Origin: Didymodactylos carnosus
Taxonomy: Eukaryota; Rotifera; Eurotatoria; Philodinida; Philodinidae
NCBI GenBank assembly: GCA_905250885.1
Contig: CAJNOQ010002656.1
Span: 1-23,247, forward strand
DNA length: 23,247 bases
Direction of reading: 5' to 3'
A program made the position numbers and the translations under genes. A model generated the notes under the pieces. The model was not told the origin of the DNA. It saw only the letters and a list, made by a program, of their open reading frames with translations, and made no database searches. This document shows positions 1 through 10,464 of this stretch, piece after piece; position 1 is the first letter of the stretch, and each line of letters starts with the position of its first letter.

Positions 1-456
1 ATAGCATTGTGCGGTGAGAACCGCAAGGTTCGAACGATCAGTGTTTGATCAGCTACAAGAGTTTGAGTCTTGAAGAAAAGTCATCGAATGACAAGTGCCT
101 AGATGTGCTTCGCAATGCTGAATTCAAAAATCGCACTGGTGAGATCGAAAAATGAAAAGATCAGGAGATACTCGGAATTTTTCCGAAAAGTCGGTTTTTC
201 GAAGTTTTTGACGCCGTCACAGTATTTTGAGGTTTTCTGCATGAAAACTCGATCAAATCGAAAAAGTAAGGTCAGATTCGCGATCAGCAGTGTCCAACGA
301 ATCAGAATATGTGTTTGAAAATTCAAAAGCTTTTCCATTTGATTTTGGAATTAGCGGCACCTTACAGAAAAATATATAAATTTATCGCAAATTCCAGTTA
401 CTATTGTCCATGATAAGTCAGTTATAACATGTGTTTAATTTACACATTTTGTATTC
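1..456. other. Non-coding upstream region of the M16 peptidase gene
   Basis: No coding segment can be supported here. A short perfect hairpin lies at 11-24 (GCGGT, GAGA loop, ACCGC), followed by GGTTCGAAC, which resembles a tRNA/SINE B-box but has no matching A-box in the window. The rest is AT-rich with runs of the type TTTTTCGA. A promoter or 5' exon of the downstream gene could lie here, but no TATA-type element or splice donor stands out. Confidence 0.5.
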
Positions 457-3400
457 ATGATTTCATATTTCGTTTTAGATTGGCGTATAGACGATTCTCA
501 ATTCAAAAAATCAAGAAATGATAATCGTACATTTCGTGGTATCCAGCTATCGAACGGTCTTGCAGCTCTTCTAATCAGTGATCAAACGACTCCAAAAGCT
601 TCTGCTGCTCTCTCAGTGCACGTTGGCTCATGGCAAGATCCTTTAGAAGCACAAGGCTTAGCTCATTTTCTCGAGCATATGCTGTTCATGGGTAATTTGA
701 ATTTATCTCATATCATCCGCTTATTTCTCAAATGCTCATTCTTAGGTACAACAAAGTATCCAGACGTAAATGAATATTCTGATTACATTCGTCAACAGGG
801 TGGTGTCTACAATGCATTCACCGCTAATGAACAAACGGTTTACTATTTTGATGTGAACAAAAACGCGTTTTCATCCACATTAGGTAATTCGTCATGTTGC
901 TCACACCAGAATATATCACAGAACATGTTTTAGATCGTTTTTCGCAGTTTTTTGTGTCGCCATTATTAACTCAGATGTGGTATGAGAAAGAGATGGAGGC
1001 GGTGAACAGTGAATATTTAAACAGATTTGCCATAGACAGCGTCAAGTTCTCCCAGATTCTACAAAACTCGTCTAATCCAAAGTTTCCATTCTCGCAACTG
1101 AATGTTGGCACACTGGAAACACTGAGAAAGAATAATACTGGCGCTTTTCTGCACGCATTTTATGAAAAGTATTATATTGCGCGAAAAATGAAACTGGTCC
1201 TGATAGGTAAATATACGTTTGTTCACGACTCTGTTTTATGATGAATCTCATGCATAGGTACTGAGAGTGTTGATCAACTAGAAGAATTGGTTGTCAACTT
1301 ATTTTCACCAATTCGCAATGTACCTCAAACTGATTCGAACGAATTCAGTTTCAACGGTGAAGTGCCGTTCCCCGAGACGCCGAAGAACACTTACAAACCG
1401 CGGCGAATTCTCATCAAACCCACAAAAGAACTTCATCTAATGACTATCTACTGGTTTTTACCGTCGAGCTTTAGCGAATACGAGAGTGAACCACTCGAAT
1501 TCGTTAAGCATCTACTTAGCTACGACTGTGACGGATGTCTTGTGCGATTGTTGCGAGAACGAGGATGGGTGAATGCATTCGAAATCGAGCAACGTCTACC
1601 TCAACACGTTTTCAGTCTTTTCTCCATTGGAATGCAACTGAATGTCAATAGTAAGTCATAATCATGCTCACCGCGGATCCAGATGATAAAATGCTTCTCT
1701 TGCTTAGGCGTCAGCGAAGTCGATGAAATTGTGGATGCCATCTACACCTACATCGATCTCCTCAAACAGGAGATATCAAAATGGCGAGATTTCTGGTTGA
1801 TGATGCAGCAGACGTCGTTGTTAACTTTCATGTTCAAAGAAAAGACAAAGTCGATCGATGACACAGTCGACTTAGCTTTCTTTCTTCAACAGAAACCAAT
1901 GAGTCACATTCTGAACAATCCTGAACAATACGTGTATGATGAAGCAAAGTTTTGGACATTTTTGAACGCATGTTCGCCAGACAATATGCAAATACATATT
2001 GTAAGCAGTGTGCTAGGAAATCAAAGCACACAATGGCATGTGGAACAGTGGTTCGGTGGAAGATTCATTAATGAAGCTATTTCACCGTCACTTATTCAAC
2101 GGTGGCAGTCGAGAAAGTTTGATCCGAGTAATAATACATATCGACTTAATTTTCCAGATCTAAACCCGTATCTAAGTAAGTGCATGATGTATAATCTTGC
2201 TTCATATGTCAATTGTAAATCTGTTAACACGATTAAAAACGTTGTGATATACACTAGTGCTAGAGCTAGTATGTGTAACATCTTACAGTAGGCACTCTTC
2301 CATACAGCAGGCGGACATCTGGTTTTTTGAATTAAAAAATGATTATTTTAGCATAATATGCTCTTACTATGTGTCAGATATTAGTAGAAGTAAACAAGGT
2401 CGAATTCGAAAAAAAATGTTTTTCAACGAAATATTCCTGAGGGGACCCTTGCCCTGAATTTTTGCCAAAACATGTTTTACTTGTAAAACTAACAGACTAT
2501 ATATCATTCAATGCAGTTTTTCACGCTGATCCCGAATATGTATATATTGTTTCCATAAAGTTTTTCGGAAGACGAAAAACTTCAATAGTACCTCAAAAGC
2601 TACTCTTTTACAAAACCCATAAATCCTCAACGAATGAGTTGAGAGATTTTGAGAGATCACCGTTGATTCAGCATGTGTCAAGGAACATTTTGATAAAAAA
2701 ATAATCTGGATTAGACTTTCGCGCGCTTCAGCGCTGGCATTTTACTGAAGCCCTATGTTTTTCATTCGAATTATATTAATAAAAGTTTTTTTCTGCCACT
2801 AATTATAAGTGTTTTTAAACCTTTTCTCATACGTTTAGATAGCTCATTTCGAGGGTTTTCAGAATATGTAGTCAGTTTTGTTTTCACTACATTTCATTTA
2901 CGAAAAAAAGGATTTTTCCAGTAAACCGTCAGTTTAAAAGAAAGTTTTCTTCGTCAAGGAAAATCATAGAACAAAAATTCTTTCGTCATCATATCGGCCG
3001 TTGTTCGAAGTGTAGAAACCACCATTTAAAACGTGGAAAATGAAACTTGCGTTTTTTTGATAAAAGAAGGTCTGCATGCTCACTGGACATCTCGCATAAT
3101 TGTTCCTTGCATATCAGGTTCGGTGTTGGAAGCTGTGTGATTTAAAACGATTACTACCAAAGGAGGAAAACTTCCTGGCCTATCTGTCTTCACAGTATTT
3201 TCATACTTTTGAAGAGAGAAAATGTGTCACACATCACTGTATGATAACAGAAGTTTTTCAGCGTTTTCTTTGTTCATCGAGATTCATTGGTAATGAGAGA
3301 GTGAGTCGTACTTTGCAAGTATCAGAAACAAGAAATGCGTACTTCTACAGTATAGGTATGCACCAGTATCAGTATTTTACTGAAAACTGATACTGATGAA

Positions 3401-5521
3401 TATTGAAAATACTGGTACTAGAGCAAAATCTCATACGGCTTGGCTTGTCCAAGCGTGATGCTGTGACATTTTTGACACTGTAATTGTTACTTTTCACGTA
3501 AAATATAAGACCTATGGTACTGGTTCTTGCATCATTTTACGACAGAAAAATAATTCTTAAATCAAAATGATCCATTTTGTAGAGAATTCAATTCTCAATT
3601 CAATGGTATGTTTCTAAATTTTTTGAACAAAGTGTCTGGGTCAGGAAATTGAAATTAAACCTTTTAAAAGTTTTATATTGAAAACTAATTTTTATTCAAA
3701 ACCAAGGTCATATTTGTGATCAGCATGAAAAACTGCATCTAGTAGTGTGGCTCTATCGATTTTTTGATGGGAAAAATTACAAAAAAATTTGATCAGCGAT
3801 GTATCGAGTTACCTGGACAAGCCGCATAGCAGTAACAGAAATACGCTCCAATACGCTTATTCCTTCTTAATATCATTTGAACGTTTCCTGTGTTTTCAGA
3901 GGACGTGAAGGAAATCGTTAATACAAATACGACCGTATCAACGTCAGATTTTACCGATTATCCAGTTCCTATTCATAACGATCAAGGCCTCATGGTTTGG
4001 CAACAATACGATACCGACTTCTTGCTACCAAAAACAGTGCTATTCATTCGCTTTCTATCAAACTTGGTCGTCGATAATCTGGAACTTCAGGCATTTATAG
4101 GCGTTTATTCGTCACTATTGGCTGAATCGATGAGAACAGAAAAACATTATGCTGAACAATTAAGCAGTACGTTTGCCACTTACTCAAACTATAACGGAAT
4201 GACGCTGGGTACGTGAACTGATGTTGTCTAGAACTCCATCAACTGTTGCTAATATTTTAGTGACCAGCAGCTGGACGGCGATGTGTGAACGGATGTTAAA
4301 AACGTTCATCATTCATTTTCTCTCCACGCCGAACATCAATGAGCAAAAATTTTTGTCTATACGACGAATAATAGTTGATAGCTTATCCAACTTTAACCAG
4401 TCGAGTTACATAGATCAAGCGTTCACCTACGTTGACATGTGGACGACAAAGCGATCCTACTCAGTAGTAGAGACAAAACAAGCGATAGAAATGATTACGT
4501 GGAATCGAACTCTAGAGTTACGCAAAATATTTATTGATTCTATCCTACAGATTGAAGTATTCGGACATGGCAGCATGAATCACGTCATATTAACAGGTAC
4601 GATCTTTGATCTCGATTCACATATATAACTAACAAAGCTTGAGCATTATAGATTATGCTCAAACACTGGTAGTTAAAGCGATGTATGAACATGGATATCA
4701 TCCGATATTGTCTTCAAGTGCCATAATTCAGCAATCCAAACAGCTGCAGGTACCAACAACAGGCAACTACGTGTACCGAAACACAATTGTCGATGCTACC
4801 AACTCTCTCGTTGTTCAACTGTTTCCTGTTTGCTCCTATCAGAATATCACTTGCTGCATTCAACTCGACTTGCTCGTCGCTTCGCTATCGAGCGAACTAT
4901 TCAATGAACTTCGAACCATTGAACAATTGGGATATATGGTTGGAGCTGAACTCAGAACATCGGACAATATGATATTTAAATCTATCTTTACCTATCTCCA
5001 ATCGAACAAACTGAATGCGGCTCAGGCTGATGAACGAATCGAACTGTTTCTAAGGACATTTTACACAAAATTTATCCTGCAGAAAAGTGCGGAGAAATTT
5101 CAACAAGAAAAGGAAACGTTGATTGTGCTCAAAAGAGCGCCACATTTGACGTTGGCGGCTCGTGCGACAGGTATGTTGCACTCTGTTCAACGACTTATTA
5201 TCGATAGTGGTATATATTATTTTAGCTCAGTGGCAGCAGATTTTTTCAAAAAATTTGGATTTTAACCGTATTGAGAATGAAGTAGCAGCGATTGAAAATT
5301 TGACCATCGATGGCTTCCAACAATTTTACCTTCAGTTCATATTACCTACAACGGCGTCGGATGCCACTACTCGATCAAAATTGTCGATTCAATTATTTCC
5401 ACAAAATTATTCACTGGCAAATCTACCCGATTCAACAGGCGATGCGAGACCAACTGTCGTGTTGATGGATGATGATGTACAAGCACAGAAACAAAACTGG
5501 ACAGAGTGGACTATACAATAA
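457..5521 (+). CDS. M16A zinc metallopeptidase, insulin-degrading enzyme / nardilysin family (9 exons)
   Basis: Predicted to cleave peptides inside a closed two-halved chamber, as insulin-degrading enzyme (IDE) does. Exons: 457 or 479-691, 746-883, 934-1206, 1258-1650, 1708-2175, 3900-4208, 4261-4596, 4652-5170, 5226-5521. All introns are GT...AG and join in frame to about 988 residues (human IDE has 1019). The inverted zinc motif HFLEH is at residues 70-74 and EMEAVNSEY supplies Glu144 and zinc ligand Glu151. The 77-residue gap from the second His to Glu151 equals that in IDE (112 to 189). ELRTIEQLGYM at 803-813 matches the IDE C-terminal substrate-binding Arg/Tyr pair (here Arg805, Tyr812). 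HFLEHMLFMG is nearer nardilysin, but nardilysin's acidic insert is absent. The start is uncertain: ATG 457 is in frame, but TTTTAG at 473-478 looks like a splice acceptor, so an earlier exon may exist. No signal peptide is visible. No in-frame stops, so probably functional. Confidence 0.9.
2176..3899 (+). other. Oversized intron of the M16 peptidase gene
   Basis: Donor GTAAGT at 2176 and acceptor TGTTTTCAG ending at 3899 join codons in frame (A plus AG, Lys). The 1724 bases compare with 50-57 for the other seven introns of the gene, so later insertion is likely. Contents: a nested palindrome at 3362-3416 (CAGTATCAG paired with CTGATACTG, plus an outer arm ACCAGTATC...TACTGGT), and an imperfect inverted pair GGCTTGTCCA near 3440-3450 with TGGACAAGCC near 3813-3823 that could bound a roughly 400-base element. 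I see no transposase or other recognisable coding sequence in it. Confidence 0.75.
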
Positions 5522-5522
5522 A
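5517..5522 (+). promoter_or_regulatory. Polyadenylation signal overlapping the stop codon
   Basis: AATAAA at 5517-5522 overlaps the TAA stop (5519-5521) of the M16 peptidase. No better hexamer follows in the next 200 bases apart from generic AT-rich runs, so the 3' UTR is predicted to be only about 10 to 30 bases long. Confidence 0.45.
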
Positions 5523-6062
5523 AAAGTGCACCACATCAGCTGTTAAATTAATTTTTTTTAATCTAAAATATTTTCTGCTCATTTGGCCAATAGAAAACCC
5601 TAGATTACTACTTTATGCTGAGCAATATGTTTTACAATCTGTTAGTGTACCAAAATGATTCTGAGTTTGTGGAGTATCTTTCGGCTACTTTTAATCATAG
5701 TTTAGTTTGAGCTAAGATATACGAGATTCAATCTCACAGGACAGAAAAAGACCAAAGTGTCTGTAACAACATTATTTTAATTTATTTACATAAAAAATTG
5801 AATTAAATCGTTAGTCCATTTATATATTTCGAGCGAGTTAGTCTTCAACTTCAAATTATTCCTAAGAAAAAGAATGAGAACTCATTCGATCTATAGAAAA
5901 AGATTCATTTTTTAATGGCAGAGGGTACCAAAAGCCTTGGCGTATGACAATGCAACTGTTATATCGCAGTAACAAAAGTAGCCAAAGAGCTGCAGTCCTT
6001 AGTTTTAGAAAATAATTCTCGTAAAAATGGGGCGTTTCTCAAATTTGATGTTGCTTTTGCAT
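5523..6062. other. Intergenic region, nothing recognised
   Basis: AT-rich sequence between the peptidase and the TPR remnant. Both strands are closed by frequent stops and I see no RNA gene or repeat. Part of 5940-6060 may be badly decayed upstream sequence of the TPR gene, but no repeat consensus can be read in it. Confidence 0.4.
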
Positions 6063-6508
6063 TGAATAGTATTGCCACTACTTACCATCTAGAATGCGTC
6101 ATGATACTGCTGTCGTTTTAAACGACATCGGTGATGTATTGTGTAAACACCGAAAGACAGTTGTCTCAGCTAAAATTCAAAAATATTCAAGAACAATGGC
6201 TTTCTATGACCCACCAAAATCTGGCCGTAACCCTATATCAAATAGGGAGTGCTTTTCTTCTGCTTCGATTCGATGAAGCTTCGGAATATCATTTGAGCGC
6301 ACTTAAAATAGTACAAAATGCCGATAATGTTGGCCATAATTTTATTGTTGACAATTTAAGTTGTTGTGGTAATATTTTCTAACACAAGCATGGGCTCAAA
6401 CAAGCAGAGGAATATCACAATAAACCATTAAAAATTAGAGAAACACTCATTCCGACTACCCCTCTTGTTCTGAAGCAAAGTTTAATGGATGTTAGAAATA
6501 TTTATTAG
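6063..6508 (+). pseudogene. Kinesin-light-chain-type TPR protein remnant
   Basis: Three fragments of tetratricopeptide repeats are readable. 6094 onward gives DTAVVLNDIGDVLCKHRK. After a frame change, 6131-6382 gives NLAVTLYQIGSAFLLLRFDEASEYHLSALKI and more. After an in-frame TAA at 6380, the same frame continues with QAEEYHNKPLKIRETLIP and ends at VRNIY, stop at 6508. The pattern of a tyrosine-rich helix followed by ALKIRE, LIP and N-I-Y is that of kinesin-light-chain-like TPR proteins, which are very numerous in bdelloid rotifers (general knowledge). Such proteins mediate protein-protein binding. One frameshift plus one internal stop in under 450 bases argues for a pseudogene. An unseen intron is a weaker alternative. 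Confidence 0.7.
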
Positions 6509-8347
6509 GCCTCCTCTCCCACCCCCACCTCCTCTAGAGGCTTGCAATCTGACCCGACCCTAGGATCGGGTCGGGCTCGGGTTGAACATTGTGCGGCGCA
6601 ATTTAAAATATAGATAATAATTTCAGTTTTGTATTAATCGTTGAAAAGGTAACTCTGCTGGAGTTTTCGGTTGAAATACTTATTTCAGAACAACTGCATC
6701 TGAAGACCCAACGAGGTAAGATGCCCAACTACGTTTTTAATGATATTATGCCAGTTAACAGAGGAAAGTGAGGAGATAAAAGCCCTCAAAGCAGGACCCA
6801 TATCAGTTCTTTCAAAAGTTGTGAATTATTTTGTTCTAAAGGAACATGGTGTGTAGTAACAGTAATAATTCTGTAACCCAGTCAGAACAAAGAATTAAGA
6901 AGTGAAATTATCTTTTGTACTTTCTCTAATAGTCTCCTAATATTACAGAAAATTGAAGCGTTATATTTTCCTAATTTCGCTTGCCATTGAACTTTCCTTC
7001 CTGAAGGAAAACAATGTTTTTCCAAACTGCGCAATTTCAATGATAGCATTTCTCTTTCATCAGAGGTGATATTTATAATTTAGAAAGATATAACGTTCAG
7101 ATTTTCTGAAATACTAGTAGACTATTAGCAAAGGTCACTCACCTGAAATGCGATGCCCTCCACTAAATAAATAGGTAAATAAAAAGACATAAACTAAAAA
7201 ACAAAAGAAAAGAGTAAAAATTTATCGGATTGGTTCGGGTTACGTTTTCTTAACCCGTGCAGGTCTCTTCCCCCCACCCCCTGGAACATCAATATAGATT
7301 TTTTCATAAAAGACCCATTTGAGCTAAGCACATGATTGAAGAGCCCAAGGTGTCTACTCTTAGAATCCATACTATTTATGCCAATATCAAAGATTTCTGA
7401 GCATTTTGAACAAATATTCTAAACGCCCTAGAAACCATATTCTGGTATTTCAATAAGATACCATAATCAAAAAGGGCCTAGTGGCTCCAGTCCGTAGAGT
7501 AGACATTTGTGGTTAAGGTGAGACATCTCCCAGCATCGAGCGATACTTTGATCAAAAAAGTTATGAAAGTTTTATTAACAGCCTTAAAACATATGTTATA
7601 CGCTAGCTCCACTATAGCTCAAAAGTGCCTTTTCCTACGTGATAAACACTGTCAGAAAGATTTCTCCATCAAATTAAGCGCTAGAGAGCTCGAATCGATC
7701 TTAGGTTATAGCTAAGAAATATGGGAACAACGTAAAATAGCCCGCTTTTTGATTTAGACCATCGTGCTTTTACATTGTTCAAAGTTATACACCAGTTTTT
7801 TTTGAACTTTGAGGTGAAATCCTTCGGGAAATAAAACAAAGAAAAAATTAAAAAACCCGGCTATTTTCCATTGTTACTCTAACTTCATTTTATATCTTAA
7901 AACCGGTCCGAGCACTCCAGTCGCCTTCTGAGAGGAGAGGAGAAATCTGTCGAACAGTAGATGCCCCCATTCTGCAGCAACTCCATTTGTTTGAAACTAT
8001 TTAGTTCTGCGAAGTGACGTGTCTGAATCGTTGATCAGAAACGCAGGTCAATAAATAGAATTAATTTGTGAATGAGTCTTTAAGCCCAGTTTTTAAACTC
8101 AATTTTTCCATTAGTATGGACAAAGTGTCTAAAGACGAATTGATGAATCGCAATATTTGAACGTAAAAATGATACATTAATTCGCATTTTATCATTGTTT
8201 TGCGAATTCGGAGCGAATTCGTAATTCAGTGCGAACTGACAAAAATGATGAAAAAATAATCAAAAAGTGCCTCTTTTGTTCCTCTTGCCAATTCGTAAAC
8301 TGGGACGAATTCGTAGGCAAGAAATTTTGGCTGCCACGAATTCGTAA
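6509..8347. other. Long gene-free region with GC-rich hairpins and short repeats
   Basis: No coding segment can be supported. Visible structure: a GC-rich hairpin at 6553-6575 (CCCGACCC, 7-base loop, GGGTCGGG); a second at 7236-7257 (CGGGTT...AACCCG) beside a CCCCCCACCCCC run at 7271-7282 that mirrors the CCCACCCCCACC run at 6519-6530; a weak tRNA-like stretch at 7468-7560; and five copies of a GAATTCG or AATTCGTA motif between 8203 and 8349. The open stretch at 7509-7715 has no recognisable domain. Confidence 0.5.
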
Positions 8348-8349
8348 AC
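8203..8349. repeat. Clustered GAATTCGTA short repeats
   Basis: GAATTCG or AATTCGTA occurs at about 8203, 8215, 8291, 8307 and 8338. Two of the copies extend to AATTCGTAAAC, and the last of these ends exactly where homology to the Rrp6-like exon begins. The spacing is irregular, so this is not a simple tandem array. It may be the end of a mobile element. Confidence 0.4.
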
Positions 8350-8949
8350 ATATGATTATCTAGTCGATGCATTAGCATTGCGAGATGAACTTCATGTTTT
8401 AAATAATGTTTTCATCGATCCAAATATAGTTAAAGTAAGTCAGGCCTTCTCCTATTGCCACTAGACGAGAAATAAGCATAGAAGAGCAGAGCCGGACAAA
8501 TCGTTTTGTTTGGAGTTACAAGTCATCGTTGACTTAAAATTTTGTCGATAGATGACTTAACTTGACTTTCGTTTGACGAAGAAAATAACGAAATTTTTCG
8601 AGTCAAGTCATTAAACACTCAAAAATTCATGTCAAGGCATTTTCGAGTTAACTTATTCATCTCTGCAGAAGTAGACTTAATGAAGAGAAAAGTACTGTAG
8701 TTAATAGCTAGTTTTTTCGCTTAGCTATTGCATGCGTCCGATGATGACATTGAATGGTTACAAAGAGATTTTACTGTCTACATCGTAAACTTATTCGACA
8801 CTTTTTATGTACCAAAGCAGTTAAATTTACCGTTAGGCTTGGATTATCTTCTTGAAACATATTGCAACGTTCATATAAACAAGCAAAAGTATCACAATGC
8901 GGGTTGGCGAATACGGTTAGTCAACGAACCAACTTTGACCTTCAGTTGA
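8348..8949 (+). pseudogene. Rrp6/EXOSC10-type 3'-5' exonuclease fragment (two exons)
   Basis: Rrp6/EXOSC10 is the DEDD-family ribonuclease of the nuclear exosome. Exon a (8351-8434) encodes YDYLVDALALRDELHVLNNV and ends IDPNIVK at a GTAAGT donor. Exon b starts after the TTAG at 8724 with LLHASDDDIEWLQRDF, then YIVNLFDTF, LETYCNV and GWRIR. The two join in phase across a 290-base intron. The D-x-x-WLQ-D segment is exonuclease motif II. The family's usual HG is HA here. Motif I lies upstream and is missing: a TAA and the GAATTCGTA cluster replace it. Motif III (the D-x-H-Y region after WRIR) is also absent, because the frame runs into VNEPTLTFS and stops at 8949. It therefore cannot make a complete nuclease unless missing exons lie elsewhere. 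Confidence 0.75.
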
Positions 8950-9117
8950 ACTAATGCTTTGTTGCTGTTTTTTCTGTGTATTTTCGGACCACTATCAGAT
9001 GATTTTCTCAATTATGCCAGTTGGGAAACACATTATTTACTATACATATAATAGTATAACGTACATGCCAAATGATTTTATATGTACTAACTGTGCATGT
9101 TCTTTTTTTCTGCTTAG

Positions 9118-9932
9118 AACTGCACAGCAATTTTATCAATCGTTTCTTCCTGAACATCCATCTCAGATTCTGACACAACATATTGACAAAATTTTGGATT
9201 TTTACTACCGGTGGACAATCGTACAGTGGAAGTACGCGTGTGCTTTGTGGCTTAACTGCTGCATGCCCTGGGAAAACACCAGGGATTCAACAACGGAATT
9301 GATTATTGATATGCCCAATGATGTATTACAAGAATTGAAAGAAAAACTAACATTGAGAAAACTGGTGGAAAAAATTTATGAAACGGAAAAATTATGTAGA
9401 ATACCAATGTCGATTAGATTTGTTATTGATGAATTTGATTATAATTGAGTCAATTTTCCACAAGTTCTAAATATGAAAGAGAATATCGATGGTAAGTGAT
9501 TAAAATATTGTGTGATTCCCGTTACTCTGTAATTTATCCTTAACTAACTTCCCTCAGATTAATCACGTTTTTTTGGACACTCAAGTGCTGGTGATATGAA
9601 AAAAGTTGAATACATATGTGTCAATAGAACAAGTGAACGATTAATCGATTATAAACAACCACAAGAAGATGATAAACCAATAGAATATACACATGATAGT
9701 AAGTTTGAGAATTATTTGTCCTAGAAGAGTATTTCCAGTATTTCTTTCCTGCTTAGTTAAGCAGTATGACAATACTCGATTAAGAAATCATGTGGCAAGG
9801 AGAACGGCAATTGGAGCAAAACACACTGGCGCACATCGAATTGGATACACAACTGAGCGTCGTAAACGACGTCAAACTGAACGTCGTAAACAGTGTAAAT
9901 ATAAACGTCAAAGGCAAGTGAAACTTTATTAA
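9118..9932 (+). CDS. Unrecognised spliced coding segment, acidic-to-basic, possibly decayed
   Basis: I do not recognise this protein. Splice signals are good: acceptor with branch-like TACTAAC and a pyrimidine tract ending at 9117; intron 9492-9557 (GTAAGT...CTCAG, 66 bases); intron 9699-9756 (GTAAGT...CTTAG, 58 bases). Exon 9118-9491 reads TAQQFYQSFLPEHPSQIL, then an aromatic stretch with WKYACALWLNCC, then a helical charged part ending SIRFVIDEFDYN at a TGA (9446-9448). Exon 9558-9698 encodes SAGDMKKVEYICVNRTSERL and an acidic stretch. Exon 9757-9932 encodes HVARRTAIGAKHTGAHRIGY, then repeated ERRK blocks that look nuclear or nucleic-acid binding. The TGA, and a TAA at 9560 in the frame of the second exon, need frameshifts to reconcile, so this may be a pseudogene or two genes. 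It could instead be the 3' end of the preceding Rrp6-like gene, but nothing matches that family. Confidence 0.35.
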
Positions 9933-10040
9933 CACTATTTTGGCTTAATGAAAAACCTTTTGTTTATTTTTAGAGGATACTATTCTGATTAATGTGGGTG
10001 TGTGGAATCGATAATGGAAGCAATCGTGCGCTTTGCGGCT

Positions 10041-10143
10041 TCACTCCTTCACCTCCCCTATGTATCATCAATTGTGGCTGATTTATATAAAAACCAGTAC
10101 TGTATTGATGATACATAGGGCGGGTGTGTGTGTGAAGGAGATC
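10041..10143. repeat. Hairpin-forming palindrome, about 100 bases
   Basis: A 17-base arm, CCCTATGTATCATCAAT (10056-10072), pairs perfectly with 10104-10120. Pairing extends outward with mismatches to CTCCTTCA (10044) and TGAAGGAG (10140). The loop is itself nearly palindromic (CTGATTTATATAAAAACCAG, 16 of 20). Either strand therefore gives a similar short open frame, which is why mirrored ORFs appear here. It could be a small fold-back element or a pre-miRNA-like hairpin in a 3' UTR. Confidence 0.6.
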
Positions 10144-10348
10144 AATAAACGTTTTAGAGTGATACAATTAAACATTGTTCTTTTTTTTAAAGAAAATACA
10201 CCACTGCGTATTCTTCACGTGACAGTAACTGCTTATTGCCCTTGCATTACAGCTTTAAACATTTCCTTTCTTATTTGGAATTTTGACCTTTATAGTAATT
10301 TTCCACAAATATACGACAACTTTAAGGATAGTAATGTAATACATAGAT

Positions 10349-10454
10349 GTCACCGGTCAAGATTTTATCGTCTGGACCGGTAACCGGTCGAAAAATTTCT
10401 GGTCGGATCGGCCGGTTGGGAGTTCATATATTTTCTTTTGGCCGGTCGAAACCG
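10349..10454. repeat. ACCGGTC-rich segment
   Basis: ACCGGTC or its complement recurs at 10352, 10375-10389 (a near-perfect palindrome GACCGGTAACCGGTC), 10402-10422 as GGTCGGATCGGCCGG, and 10441 as GCCGGTC. This block sits exactly where the adjacent transposase remnant loses similarity, so it may be the end of a second element. Isolated copies of ACCGGTC also occur near 7893 and 17967. Confidence 0.4.
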
Positions 10455-10464
10455 TTTTCTTGTG

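Noticed and set aside
7509..7715. Plus-strand open frame of 68 codons
   Set aside because: No motif, no splice context and no similarity I can name; likely chance.
9991..10004. TGTGGGTGTGTGG as a telomere-like repeat
   Set aside because: Only about one and a half units, not a tandem array, and located inside the window between genes.
9970..10383. Open frames on both strands around 10000-10380
   Set aside because: They mirror each other because the DNA is a palindrome; neither resembles a protein family.
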